Below are positions 1 through 7,887 of a stretch of DNA of 64,000 nucleotides, piece after piece. The stretch covers positions 334,403 through 398,402 of the forward strand of contig CAMAVS010000001.1 of assembly GCA_945861665.1 (NCBI GenBank). Reading direction: 5' to 3'. How positions within the stretch are numbered: the first letter of the stretch is position 1; each line of letters starts with the position of its first letter. The position numbers and the translations under genes are program-made. This DNA comes from Chitinophaga pinensis (GTDB lineage Bacteria > Bacteroidota > Bacteroidia > UBA4408). The notes below the pieces were generated by a model. The model searched no databases. It was not told the origin of the DNA and saw nothing but the letters and a program-made list of their open reading frames with translations.

Positions 1-12
1 ATGAGTCAATAT

Positions 13-1872
13 TTATTGAATATTATTTTCTTGTAACCAATTTTCAAGCACCACCAAATACCATATTCTACTCCAAGTAATTCTTTTATCACCGTTCATA
101 AAATGCTGCCACAAATCAAGTGTTTCCTTTTCATTAAAATAGCCTCTACTTGCCAGTGCATTCATCTTTTGTTCACAAAAGTCTTTTATCTCCTTTTTCA
201 TCCATCCATCCCAAGGCAGTGTAAATCCCATTTTCGGACGATTAACAATTTCATTAGGCAATAAATCACCCAACGAATCAACCAATAATTTTTTTGGTGT
301 ATGCGGATACTTTAAGCTATCTGTAATTCCTAATACATACTCAACTAAAGTATAATCTAAAAAAGGAACCCTCACCTCTAAGGCATGTGCCATACTCATT
401 TGATCGGTATCTCTCAACAACACATTTTGCATATAGGTGCTAATTTCAGCCATTGACACGAAACCCAGTATATTATTTTTTGTTTGTTTTAACTCTCTTA
501 TTATTTCAAAAACTCTATTGGCTTTCAACTCTCCTTTATGAAACTTCTTTATTTCACTATCGCTATAAACCTTTCGTGCCAATGGATAGGTGTTCACTAA
601 CTCAAATGTGTTGCATTCCAATAACTCACCTATCTTCTCCGAAACAATGCCCGGCTTAATGGTTTTATAAATTCCGGCAGCAAATGACTTTGAAAAAGCG
701 GGGAAAGAAGAAACCCAATTTTTATTTTGTAAACTTATACTGCGTTTAAACACATCGTAACCTGCAAATAGTTCGTCACCACCCAGTCCTGATAATGCCA
801 TAGTAATACCGGCATTCTTAGTAGCTTTTGAAACAATGTAGGTGTTAGGGCCATCGCCACTGGGATGATCCAAGGCTTTTAGTGCGTGTGGTAGTTCATT
901 TACAAAATCATTAATCTTTAATTTAATTTCGTGGTGTTCGGTATTGAATTTATTGGCCACCATTTGCGCATAAACGGCTTCACTGAATTCTGCTTCATCA
1001 AAAGTAACAGAAAATGTTTGCACTTTTTTGGTTGAGACTTGAGACATAATTGCAACGATGGCACATGAATCTATTCCTCCAGAAAGAAATGCTCCAAACG
1101 GAACATCTGCCACTAAGTGCCTTTGAACAGATTTTGTAAGCAATTGCTTTACCTTATTACAAACCGATGGGTAATTCAAATCGGCATCCTTTTTACTTTC
1201 CGTGCTGAGCTTCCAATACTGCTTTACTTCAATGCTTTTACCTACTCCAATTCGCAAATAATGTCCGGGCAATAACATATTCACCCCCTCAATAATTGTC
1301 TGTGGTGCATGTACGGTTTGATATCGAATATAATCTGGCAATGCTCCTTCATTCAGTTTTTTAGCTACCAAACCACTCGCTAAAACGGATCTCAATTCAG
1401 AAGAAAAAACTAATACTTCCTTGTTGTAATAGTAATACAAAGGTTTAATTCCCAACCTATCACGCGCAATAAATAATTCGAAATTTGCATTATCCCAAAT
1501 AGCAAAAGCGTACATTCCATTGAAACGATTCAAACAATCAGCTCCCCATTTACTAAAAGCTGCCAGTATTACTTCACTGTCCGTATTCGTTTGGAAGAGA
1601 TAATCAGATAGTTCATTTTTGATTTCAAGGTAATTATACAATTCACCGTTATATACCATTGTATACCTCTTATCAAACGAATGCATAGGTTGATGCCCGG
1701 CAGAAGAAAGGTCAATGATAGATAGCCTTCTGTGACCAAGTGCAATTTTATCAATGGCATAAACACCTTTATCATTGGGACCTCTTTGAGCCAAACGATT
1801 ATTCATCGCCTCTATTTTGGGAATAGAAACTTCGGGACTTGAAATACCGTAAATGCCATTAATACCGCACAT
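13..1872 (-). CDS. asnB: Asparagine synthase (glutamine-hydrolysing), AsnB family
   Basis: This 619-residue protein starts MCGINGIYG, which puts the catalytic Cys at position 2 as in class II glutamine amidotransferases. The N-terminal ~200 residues are the glutaminase domain. The synthetase half has the PPi-loop motif SGGIDS near residue 260 and the later SGLGGDELFAGYD block. AsnB proteins use glutamine nitrogen and ATP to amidate aspartate. In polysaccharide loci, members of the family are often thought to amidate sugar acids instead. It is the last of five tightly packed minus-strand genes, 2 nt after the glycosyltransferase gene, so a role in surface glycan modification is plausible. The substrate cannot be told from sequence. 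Confidence 0.93.
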   Translation of the reverse strand: MCGINGIYGISSPEVSIPKIEAMNNRLAQRGPNDKGVYAIDKIALGHRRLSIIDLSSAGHQPMHSFDKRYTMVYNGELYNYLEIKNELSDYLFQTNTDSEVILAAFSKWGADCLNRFNGMYAFAIWDNANFELFIARDRLGIKPLYYYYNKEVLVFSSELRSVLASGLVAKKLNEGALPDYIRYQTVHAPQTIIEGVNMLLPGHYLRIGVGKSIEVKQYWKLSTESKKDADLNYPSVCNKVKQLLTKSVQRHLVADVPFGAFLSGGIDSCAIVAIMSQVSTKKVQTFSVTFDEAEFSEAVYAQMVANKFNTEHHEIKLKINDFVNELPHALKALDHPSGDGPNTYIVSKATKNAGITMALSGLGGDELFAGYDVFKRSISLQNKNWVSSFPAFSKSFAAGIYKTIKPGIVSEKIGELLECNTFELVNTYPLARKVYSDSEIKKFHKGELKANRVFEIIRELKQTKNNILGFVSMAEISTYMQNVLLRDTDQMSMAHALEVRVPFLDYTLVEYVLGITDSLKYPHTPKKLLVDSLGDLLPNEIVNRPKMGFTLPWDGWMKKEIKDFCEQKMNALASRGYFNEKETLDLWQHFMNGDKRITWSRIWYLVVLENWLQENNIQ

Positions 1873-1874
1873 AT

Positions 1875-2942
1875 TTATTTTCTATCGAGTAATTGCATAA
1901 GTGTATCTGTCCATTTTTCAAGCGTTAACTTTTGGGCCATCTTATTACTCTCTTCTCCCATTTTAACCAATTCTTGCTTTGGTAAATTTACTACCTTTTT
2001 TAGTAAGGATTTTAAGTCACTGTCATTCCCTGCTTCAAAAACAAATCCGTTATCACCTTCGTTCACAAATAAATGGGCAGCACCCACTTTGTTGCTGCAT
2101 AATAGAGGAAAACCTGCTGCGGCAAATTCGTGAACCACAACCCCCCAAGGTTCCACTAAACTAGGCAATACAAAAACATCTGTATTTTTTATGTATTCAC
2201 TCATTTGTTCGGGCTGCACAAAACCAAAATGTTTAATTTTTGAATGGTTTATCGGTGTTATGTTACCTACACCTAAACACCATAACTCCCATTCATTCGG
2301 CTGCTCATCTTGCAAAGCAACAAATGCGTCCCACAATGTTTTAATGCCCTTAAAATCGTAATAACGTCCAACATAAATAAATCTTTTTTCGATTCGCTTT
2401 AATTTATGCTCTTTATACATTTCATAATTAGAAAGAAACAAATCGGTATTCGCCGAGTAAAAACCTGTTAAGATGTTATCATTTGTGAAACCCAATTTAT
2501 GTGCGAATTTCATTTGCGGTTCTCCCGGAATCCAACAATGTGAAAAATAGTTCCTTATGCTGTACTTGCTAAACAGACTTGCTATATGCTGCTTTAAGGT
2601 TCCTTTCCAATGATTATCAAAGCCAACAATGGTAGGCATTTCACCCTTTAAGCACTTGCATACTTTGAGATATTTTTTATTTATCCAACCACTGCAATAT
2701 ACAATATCTGGTCCTATTTTTTGGGCTAATGCTAATAGTTGATCGACATCAAAATTACTTTCATCATAAACGGTTATTGTATCCGAAAACTTAAAATCGA
2801 ATGGCGCTTCCTTGTTTACCTTATACCGAACGATATGAATTTCCAACGAATATTTTTCGTGCAGCTTTTTTATGCAGGATAAGAAATAACCTGCTAACTC
2901 GGTATACAAAAAAAGTATTTTCTTAGTTTCCTTTTGATGCAT
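1875..2942 (-). CDS. GT4-type glycosyltransferase
   Basis: The product is a GT-B fold glycosyltransferase of family GT4 type, about 355 residues. The C-terminal donor-binding half has FIYVGRYYDFKGI and the E-x7-E motif in VEPWGVVVHEFAA. I chose the second Met (MHQKETKK) at 2942; a start at 2957 is also open. The gene overlaps the end of the upstream SGNH gene by about 20 nt and is followed 2 nt later by asnB, which implies translational coupling. It probably adds a sugar to a lipid-linked glycan at the cytoplasmic face of the inner membrane. Donor and acceptor are unknown. Confidence 0.88.
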   Translation of the reverse strand: MHQKETKKILFLYTELAGYFLSCIKKLHEKYSLEIHIVRYKVNKEAPFDFKFSDTITVYDESNFDVDQLLALAQKIGPDIVYCSGWINKKYLKVCKCLKGEMPTIVGFDNHWKGTLKQHIASLFSKYSIRNYFSHCWIPGEPQMKFAHKLGFTNDNILTGFYSANTDLFLSNYEMYKEHKLKRIEKRFIYVGRYYDFKGIKTLWDAFVALQDEQPNEWELWCLGVGNITPINHSKIKHFGFVQPEQMSEYIKNTDVFVLPSLVEPWGVVVHEFAAAGFPLLCSNKVGAAHLFVNEGDNGFVFEAGNDSDLKSLLKKVVNLPKQELVKMGEESNKMAQKLTLEKWTDTLMQLLDRK

Positions 2943-3876
2943 TGCTGTAATTATCAATCATACCTTTCATAATTGGATATTCTTCCCTGGCCAAAAAAGC
3001 TTGCCCTAAATTATTAAAATGTATATTATCGCGATACATAGAATTATTTATAGGATTATTTAATTCCAACACATAAGCCGTTTTAGTGCTATCTAGGAAT
3101 GCTATAATTTTTTGTCCATTTTCATCATATTTCTTGTTGTAAATTTCATTTAATGTAGGATGTAAAATAACGCACAAGGAAATATTTTTTTGTTTACAAT
3201 AGTCAATAAAAAAATGCCAACCTGAATTTTTATTCACATTTACGGTACTTATTTGATTTGCATCTAACTTTGCATAAACAAGCTTGTTCATATTTAGTTT
3301 TACTTCTGCCCAGGGTAAAAAATATCTAAAAAATACCTCTCCTATTGCAGAAAAAGGTTTTTTATCAGGATAATTTACGTTTTTACCAACAATTTTTTCG
3401 TATCCCATACAATCGTATAAATCATGACTACTAAATACAAGTACGATCATATTGCAATTAAAATCGCCATACTTTTTCAAATAGGCTGCAGCATTATCGG
3501 GTCCCCAACTTCCTGAAGATATATTTAATACGCGTATATTTTTAGCGTATTCTTTGTTAAGTTTATCCTCCAGTAATGTAGAAGCTAAGCTGTCTTGATC
3601 GGTTAGTGTGCCACCGTTGATAACCGAATCACCAAATTTTAAAATTCGAATATTATCCTTATCCGACAAGGGTTTACTTCGCATTGAAAATTCATTTGTA
3701 ATTAGGTTATTTCCAAACCTCTTAATTTTTTGATTCGGTGCATAAATATACTCAAAATCAGCATCTTCAATATACAATGCTGGTGTTCCGAAGCTCCAAA
3801 AAATCCTTAAAATCAATTCAGTTAATAGTACTGAAACAATGCAAACTAAGAATGTTTTTTTCAGCTTACTATTCAT
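2923..3876 (-). CDS. SGNH/GDSL-like membrane-anchored protein
   Basis: This 317-residue protein has an N-terminal hydrophobic segment (about residues 8-25) that should anchor it in the inner membrane with the bulk outside the cytoplasm. The motif KFGDSVINGG near residue 80 matches block I of SGNH hydrolases. SSGSWGPDN is a plausible block II and DNIHFNNLGQ near the C-terminus supplies the D-x-x-H block. Family members act as O-acetyl esterases or acyltransferase partners on glycans. Its position between a polymerase gene (8-nt overlap) and a glycosyltransferase gene suggests acyl decoration of the same polysaccharide. The substrate is inferred only from context. Confidence 0.72.
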   Translation of the reverse strand: MNSKLKKTFLVCIVSVLLTELILRIFWSFGTPALYIEDADFEYIYAPNQKIKRFGNNLITNEFSMRSKPLSDKDNIRILKFGDSVINGGTLTDQDSLASTLLEDKLNKEYAKNIRVLNISSGSWGPDNAAAYLKKYGDFNCNMIVLVFSSHDLYDCMGYEKIVGKNVNYPDKKPFSAIGEVFFRYFLPWAEVKLNMNKLVYAKLDANQISTVNVNKNSGWHFFIDYCKQKNISLCVILHPTLNEIYNKKYDENGQKIIAFLDSTKTAYVLELNNPINNSMYRDNIHFNNLGQAFLAREEYPIMKGMIDNYSNASKGN

Positions 3877-5188
3877 TCCTTTTAACTTTTACGAGTTCTT
3901 CTTGCAGAGCAACTTCCATTGGTTTAAAGGTTGTAAAAACAGTTAATATAATAACAAGCTGAATAGTGTATGGATTTAAAGAAGCCGTTAACCACGACTC
4001 GAAAAATACAGAAAATAAAACTGCATACATAGCCGGTATAGCTGAGCGAGATTGTTTGGCAGCTTGAATAAATTGCAAAAGAAATGCTTGTAAATAAAGC
4101 ACCAAACCAATCAAACCTGTATCAAGCCAAAAAGTAAGAAAAGTGTTGTGAGCGTGTCCCTGATGTCCCTTCCTACTGAGTATTTCATAATATTGTCCAA
4201 ATATCCATTCGGTATAACCAAATCCTCTACCAAGAAAAAAGTTATACTGTATTTGCTCCCAAGCAAAAGCCCAAGCAATAATCCTTCCTGATCCTTCTTT
4301 AAGTGTATCCACTCTAAAATAATCTTCAAGTCCCAGCGCTATCACTATGGGTACGATGTTACTTGTTATTAGCTGATAACCGAATAAAAATATAATAAAA
4401 ATGATGAAACCGATAAAAGGAGACGCCTTGTATAAATACCTAAAAATAACAAAGATAACTATTGCCGTTAATGCACTTCGTGATGCTGACAAAATAAGTG
4501 AATAGAAAATCAGGAAATAGATTATCCTTTTTTCATTAGCCGTAAATAAATTTTTAAAATATTCAGAAATCACACTGAATAATAAAAAAAACATTAGCAA
4601 AAATATCCCTAACCCATTCGGATTTCCTAAAGTTCCTCGAAAACGATCGGCTAAGTATACCACATCGTGAGAAATATATTTCAAAACCAAGCCTATCAAA
4701 AGCATTGCAGAACCAAAAAAAATTAATTCACGAAAAAACTGAACACCTTTTACAGAATAGGCTTTATGCACAAAATTAGGTACAACCAAAATAATCAAAA
4801 AGTAAGAAAGCACTTTCGAAAAAGATGTTCCTGCATAGGGACTATAGATAATACAAAAAAGTGCTACCAAAAAAAATGGAATATACTTTTGGTGAAAATT
4901 TTGAAAGGGGGTAAAATTTTTTCTGTCAAAAAGTACAAATGCGGCAAGCAAAAGTATATATATATTTTTCACATCAACTGAAAAAGCGAGTGATTTTACC
5001 CTGCTGTCTGAAATCATTAAAATAAAAAAGAAACCAATCAATATTTCAGCATAATAATCCCTCCGCTTGAAGATAATTACAGTTAGCGGAATAAGCCCAT
5101 AAGATAATGGTGCCGAATATATTCCTACTAACAGCCAAACAATTAAAATTGCTATAAACGAAACGTTACTTTTTACGTAATCAATCAA
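3869..5188 (-). CDS. O-antigen ligase/polymerase-like membrane protein
   Basis: The 439-residue protein is almost entirely hydrophobic, with about ten to twelve membrane segments and one larger periplasmic loop. That loop (about residues 300-350) holds RGFGYTEW and the GHAHNTFL stretch, typical of the Wzy_C/O-antigen ligase family, where a His-Asn pair follows the RG motif. Such proteins polymerise or ligate lipid-linked oligosaccharides on the outer face of the inner membrane. Wzy and WaaL types cannot be separated from sequence. It follows the aminotransferase gene after an 11-nt gap and overlaps the SGNH gene. Confidence 0.85.
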   Translation of the reverse strand: MIDYVKSNVSFIAILIVWLLVGIYSAPLSYGLIPLTVIIFKRRDYYAEILIGFFFILMISDSRVKSLAFSVDVKNIYILLLAAFVLFDRKNFTPFQNFHQKYIPFFLVALFCIIYSPYAGTSFSKVLSYFLIILVVPNFVHKAYSVKGVQFFRELIFFGSAMLLIGLVLKYISHDVVYLADRFRGTLGNPNGLGIFLLMFFLLFSVISEYFKNLFTANEKRIIYFLIFYSLILSASRSALTAIVIFVIFRYLYKASPFIGFIIFIIFLFGYQLITSNIVPIVIALGLEDYFRVDTLKEGSGRIIAWAFAWEQIQYNFFLGRGFGYTEWIFGQYYEILSRKGHQGHAHNTFLTFWLDTGLIGLVLYLQAFLLQFIQAAKQSRSAIPAMYAVLFSVFFESWLTASLNPYTIQLVIILTVFTTFKPMEVALQEELVKVKRNE

Positions 5189-5199
5189 TTTTATTGAAA

Positions 5200-6333
5200 T
5201 TATTTAGCATAAAAATGAGCGATGCACTGAGTTACTCTTGTAATTTCTTCTGATTGAAGTTCATAATAAAATGGCAATCGAATGAGGCAATCGGAGAACT
5301 TCTCGCTATTCGGCAATTCACGGCCATCGTGCTTATCCTTATAGTAAGGTGATTTGTGAAGTGATAAATAGTGAAAAACAGCATATATATTATTGGCCCT
5401 TAAATGCGCTATTAATTTTTCTCTTTCCTCGGGTGTTTTAGTTACCAAGTAATATAAGTGAGCATTATTTGAAGCATAAGTGGGTATGTTCGGTAAGCTT
5501 ATACGGTCCGCCTGTTCAAGAGGCGAAAGTTCTGCATGATACTGATTCCAAATTAATTTTCTTTTGGTTTGTATATTATCAATATTCTCTAATTGTGCAT
5601 ATAAAAATGCCGCTATAATATCCGAAGGCAAAAAGGATGAACCAATGTCCACCCATCCGTATTTATCAATCTCTCCACGAAAAAAAGCTGAGCGATTTGT
5701 GCCTTTCTCTCTAATTATTTCAGCCCGTTTACAGTATTTATCATCGTTTATAGTAAGCATTCCGCCTTCACCCGAAATAATATTTTTAGTTTCGTGAAAA
5801 GAAAATGCCCCTAATTGCCCAATGCTACCCAAGGGTTTGTCCTTGTAATATGAATCTATAGATTGTGCCGCATCTTCCACCACAATTAAATTGTGCCTTT
5901 TGGCAATTTCCACTATTGGGTCCATATTGCAAGCAATACCTGCATAGTGAACCGGAACAATGACTTTGGTTTTAGTGGTAATGAGTTGTTCTATTTTATC
6001 TTCATCCATATTGGGATTATTGTATTTACTGTCGACAAATACAATTTTTGCCCCTCTCAATACAAAAGCATTCACAGTTGAAACAAAGGTATAGGATGGT
6101 GCTATTACCTCATCCCCCGGTTGTATATCTAACAATATAGCTGCCATTTCAAGCGCATCTGTACAGGAAGTAGTAAGTAATACTTTTTTAAATCCGTATC
6201 TCTTTTCGAAAAAATCGTGGCACTTTTTTGTAAAAATACCATCACCCGATATTTTTTGCGATAAAACAGCCTCGGTTATATAAGTCGTTTCTTTTCCGGT
6301 AAGATATGGTTTATTGAAGCTTATAAAGTTCAT
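5200..6333 (-). CDS. dTDP-4-amino-4,6-dideoxygalactose transaminase-like (RffA/WecE family)
   Basis: This 377-residue protein is a PLP-dependent sugar aminotransferase of the DegT/DnrJ/EryC1 family. FHETKNIISGEGGM carries the PLP Lys, and the DEVIAPSYTFVSTVNAF and VVEDAAQS blocks are typical. The overall pattern is closest to RffA/WecE, which transfers an amino group from glutamate to dTDP-4-keto-6-deoxyglucose to give dTDP-Fuc4N. It is the first gene of the minus-strand polysaccharide operon, so the glycan probably contains a 4-amino-4,6-dideoxy sugar. The exact sugar product is inferred. The partner genes for dTDP-sugar synthesis are not in the window. Confidence 0.88.
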   Translation of the reverse strand: MNFISFNKPYLTGKETTYITEAVLSQKISGDGIFTKKCHDFFEKRYGFKKVLLTTSCTDALEMAAILLDIQPGDEVIAPSYTFVSTVNAFVLRGAKIVFVDSKYNNPNMDEDKIEQLITTKTKVIVPVHYAGIACNMDPIVEIAKRHNLIVVEDAAQSIDSYYKDKPLGSIGQLGAFSFHETKNIISGEGGMLTINDDKYCKRAEIIREKGTNRSAFFRGEIDKYGWVDIGSSFLPSDIIAAFLYAQLENIDNIQTKRKLIWNQYHAELSPLEQADRISLPNIPTYASNNAHLYYLVTKTPEEREKLIAHLRANNIYAVFHYLSLHKSPYYKDKHDGRELPNSEKFSDCLIRLPFYYELQSEEITRVTQCIAHFYAK

Positions 6334-6385
6334 TTATACAACGATTTAGTGATACCCGATTGAAAAGGTAAATTTATTAATTTTT

Positions 6386-6420
6386 TTGTATGTGGCATTT
6401 GGCTTTGTGCTTTATATTTG
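6386..6420 (+). promoter_or_regulatory. Candidate promoter of the comB-like gene
   Basis: TATATTTG at 6413-6420 fits the Bacteroidota -7 consensus TAnnTTTG, and a TTG lies at 6386-6388 with a 24-nt spacer, slightly long. The -7 box ends 8 nt before the ATG at 6429, so the mRNA would have almost no leader. This rules out the upstream in-frame ATG at 6390, which lies inside the promoter. Confidence 0.5.
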
Positions 6421-6428
6421 TCATTAAT

Positions 6429-7151
6429 ATGGAAAAACATAAAAAAACAATACAGGTTTGCTTTACTCCTGTTTTATTTCCTTTGTATGAATCATCGGAC
6501 GCGATTGTAGTGGTAATTGATGTATTAAGAGCAACCTCTGCAATAGTGACTGCATTTGAGAACGGTGTAAGCAGAATAATACCTGTTTCGACAGTAGAAG
6601 AAGCAATAGAATACAAAAACAAGGGTTACTTAGCTGCTGCTGAAAGGGATGGTATTATAATTGAAGGGTTTGAATTGGGTAATTCTCCCTTTGGTTATAT
6701 GCAAGAAAAAGTAAAAGGCAAAGATGTTGTTATTACGACCACTAATGGAACCAAAGCAATTAATGTTGCCAAAAACTCACACAAAGTTATAATTGGCTCC
6801 TTTTTAAATTTAAAAGCGGTAACGGATTATTTAATCAAGGAAAACAAAGATGTATTGTTTTTATGTGCCGGATGGAAGGATAAATTTAATATGGAAGATA
6901 GCCTGTTTGCCGGTGCAGTTGCAACTGAATTGGTAAAGAGTAGCTTTTTTGAAACAGAATGTGACTCAACAACGGCTACCATTCAGTTATATAGCTTAGC
7001 AAAAGCTGACCTGTATTCCTTTTTAGGAAACTCATCGCACCGATATAGATTAGCAAAATTAAACTTAGAAAAAGATATTCGCTATTGCTTGCAGGAAAGT
7101 ATCAGTGATAAAGTTCCGATTTATAAAAATGGGAGTATTGTTGATAGTTGA
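6429..7151 (+). CDS. comB: 2-phosphosulfolactate phosphatase family protein
   Basis: The 240-residue product belongs to the ComB family. Typical blocks are VVVIDVLRATSAIVTAFENG, AAERDG, FELGNSPF, TTTNGTKAIN and FLCAGWKDKFNMEDSLFAGA. In methanogens ComB removes phosphate from 2-phosphosulfolactate on the way to coenzyme M. Bacteroidota carry close homologues without a coenzyme M pathway, so the real substrate here is uncertain (sulfolactate-related metabolism is one possibility). I chose ATG 6429 because the promoter overlaps the earlier ATG. It is a single gene, divergent from the polysaccharide operon. Confidence 0.87.
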   Translation: MEKHKKTIQVCFTPVLFPLYESSDAIVVVIDVLRATSAIVTAFENGVSRIIPVSTVEEAIEYKNKGYLAAAERDGIIIEGFELGNSPFGYMQEKVKGKDVVITTTNGTKAINVAKNSHKVIIGSFLNLKAVTDYLIKENKDVLFLCAGWKDKFNMEDSLFAGAVATELVKSSFFETECDSTTATIQLYSLAKADLYSFLGNSSHRYRLAKLNLEKDIRYCLQESISDKVPIYKNGSIVDS

Positions 7152-7350
7152 TATTTGTTGGTTGAAGAGCCCACTTCGGGAAGAATTCAGAGATATTATA
7201 AGAAAGTGAGCGAATCAAAATAATAGTAAGAAAAAGTTAAAAACTTAGCGTATATCATTAATCTTGGTTAAAACCTATGGCAATAATGAAAATTTAGTTT
7301 TTTACATAATCTAATTGACTCTTACATCTTGATATACTTAAATATCGGCT

Positions 7351-7578
7351 CTAATAACCCTTATTTTTCTTCAAGGGCTCAAGCAAATTTTCCAAACCAT
7401 TCATTTTTATTTCGTAAAGCGTTTGTAATAGTATGCCCAGTTTATCTTTTGGAAATCCCTTTCTGCTAAACCACTCTAAATAGGAAACAGGTAAATCGCA
7501 CAATATTCTGCCCTTAAACCTTCCGTAAGGCATTTGAATTTCAACTAATTGTAAAAGTAACTGGGGATTGGCTTGCAC
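7351..7578 (-). CDS. DUF3820 family small protein
   Basis: This 75-residue protein matches the DUF3820 pattern: MPYGRFKGR, LCDLPVSYLEWFSRKGFPKDKLG and YEIKMNGLENLL. The function of the family is unknown, though the short fold resembles the small domain found beside some exonucleases. The start is GTG at 7578. It lies just two codons after the clpS stop and in the same reading frame, so coupling is very likely. Confidence 0.8.
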   Translation of the reverse strand: MQANPQLLLQLVEIQMPYGRFKGRILCDLPVSYLEWFSRKGFPKDKLGILLQTLYEIKMNGLENLLEPLKKNKGY

Positions 7579-7584
7579 GAACTC

Positions 7585-7866
7585 TTATTCAATCACAGCC
7601 GACAAGCCTCTGTTTAACAACTCGTCTTTTAACGGCTTTAATTGTTTAAAAGTGCCTAACTTAACGTCACACTTGCCTTTATAGTGAATTAAAAGAGTGC
7701 ATTGTTCTGCCTGTATTTCATCGTGTCCACAAACTTCAACTAAGCTATCAATCACAAAATCGAATGTATTTACGTCATCATTGTATATAAGTAATGAATT
7801 TGGTTTTGCCGTTTGTGGTTTTTTATCCGTTAACTCAAGTATTTCTGTCTCTGAATTAAATTGCAT
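7585..7866 (-). CDS. clpS: ATP-dependent Clp protease adaptor ClpS
   Basis: ClpS hands N-degron substrates to ClpA/ClpC-ClpP. The 93-residue protein has the core motif YNDDVNTFDFVIDSL, the His of VCGHDEIQAEQC and the IHYKGKC strand that forms the N-degron pocket. Length and domain are normal for the family, with a flexible N-terminal tail of about 25 residues. It begins 21 nt after the stop of the 2040-residue envelope protein gene and may share its transcript. Confidence 0.95.
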   Translation of the reverse strand: MQFNSETEILELTDKKPQTAKPNSLLIYNDDVNTFDFVIDSLVEVCGHDEIQAEQCTLLIHYKGKCDVKLGTFKQLKPLKDELLNRGLSAVIE

Positions 7867-7887
7867 AGCTTTTCTTTTTTGAAATTT

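Noticed and set aside
7152-7350. Possible gene remnant after comB (short frame with RIQRYYKKVSES)
   Set aside because: The open stretch is only about 20 residues and I cannot link it to a family.
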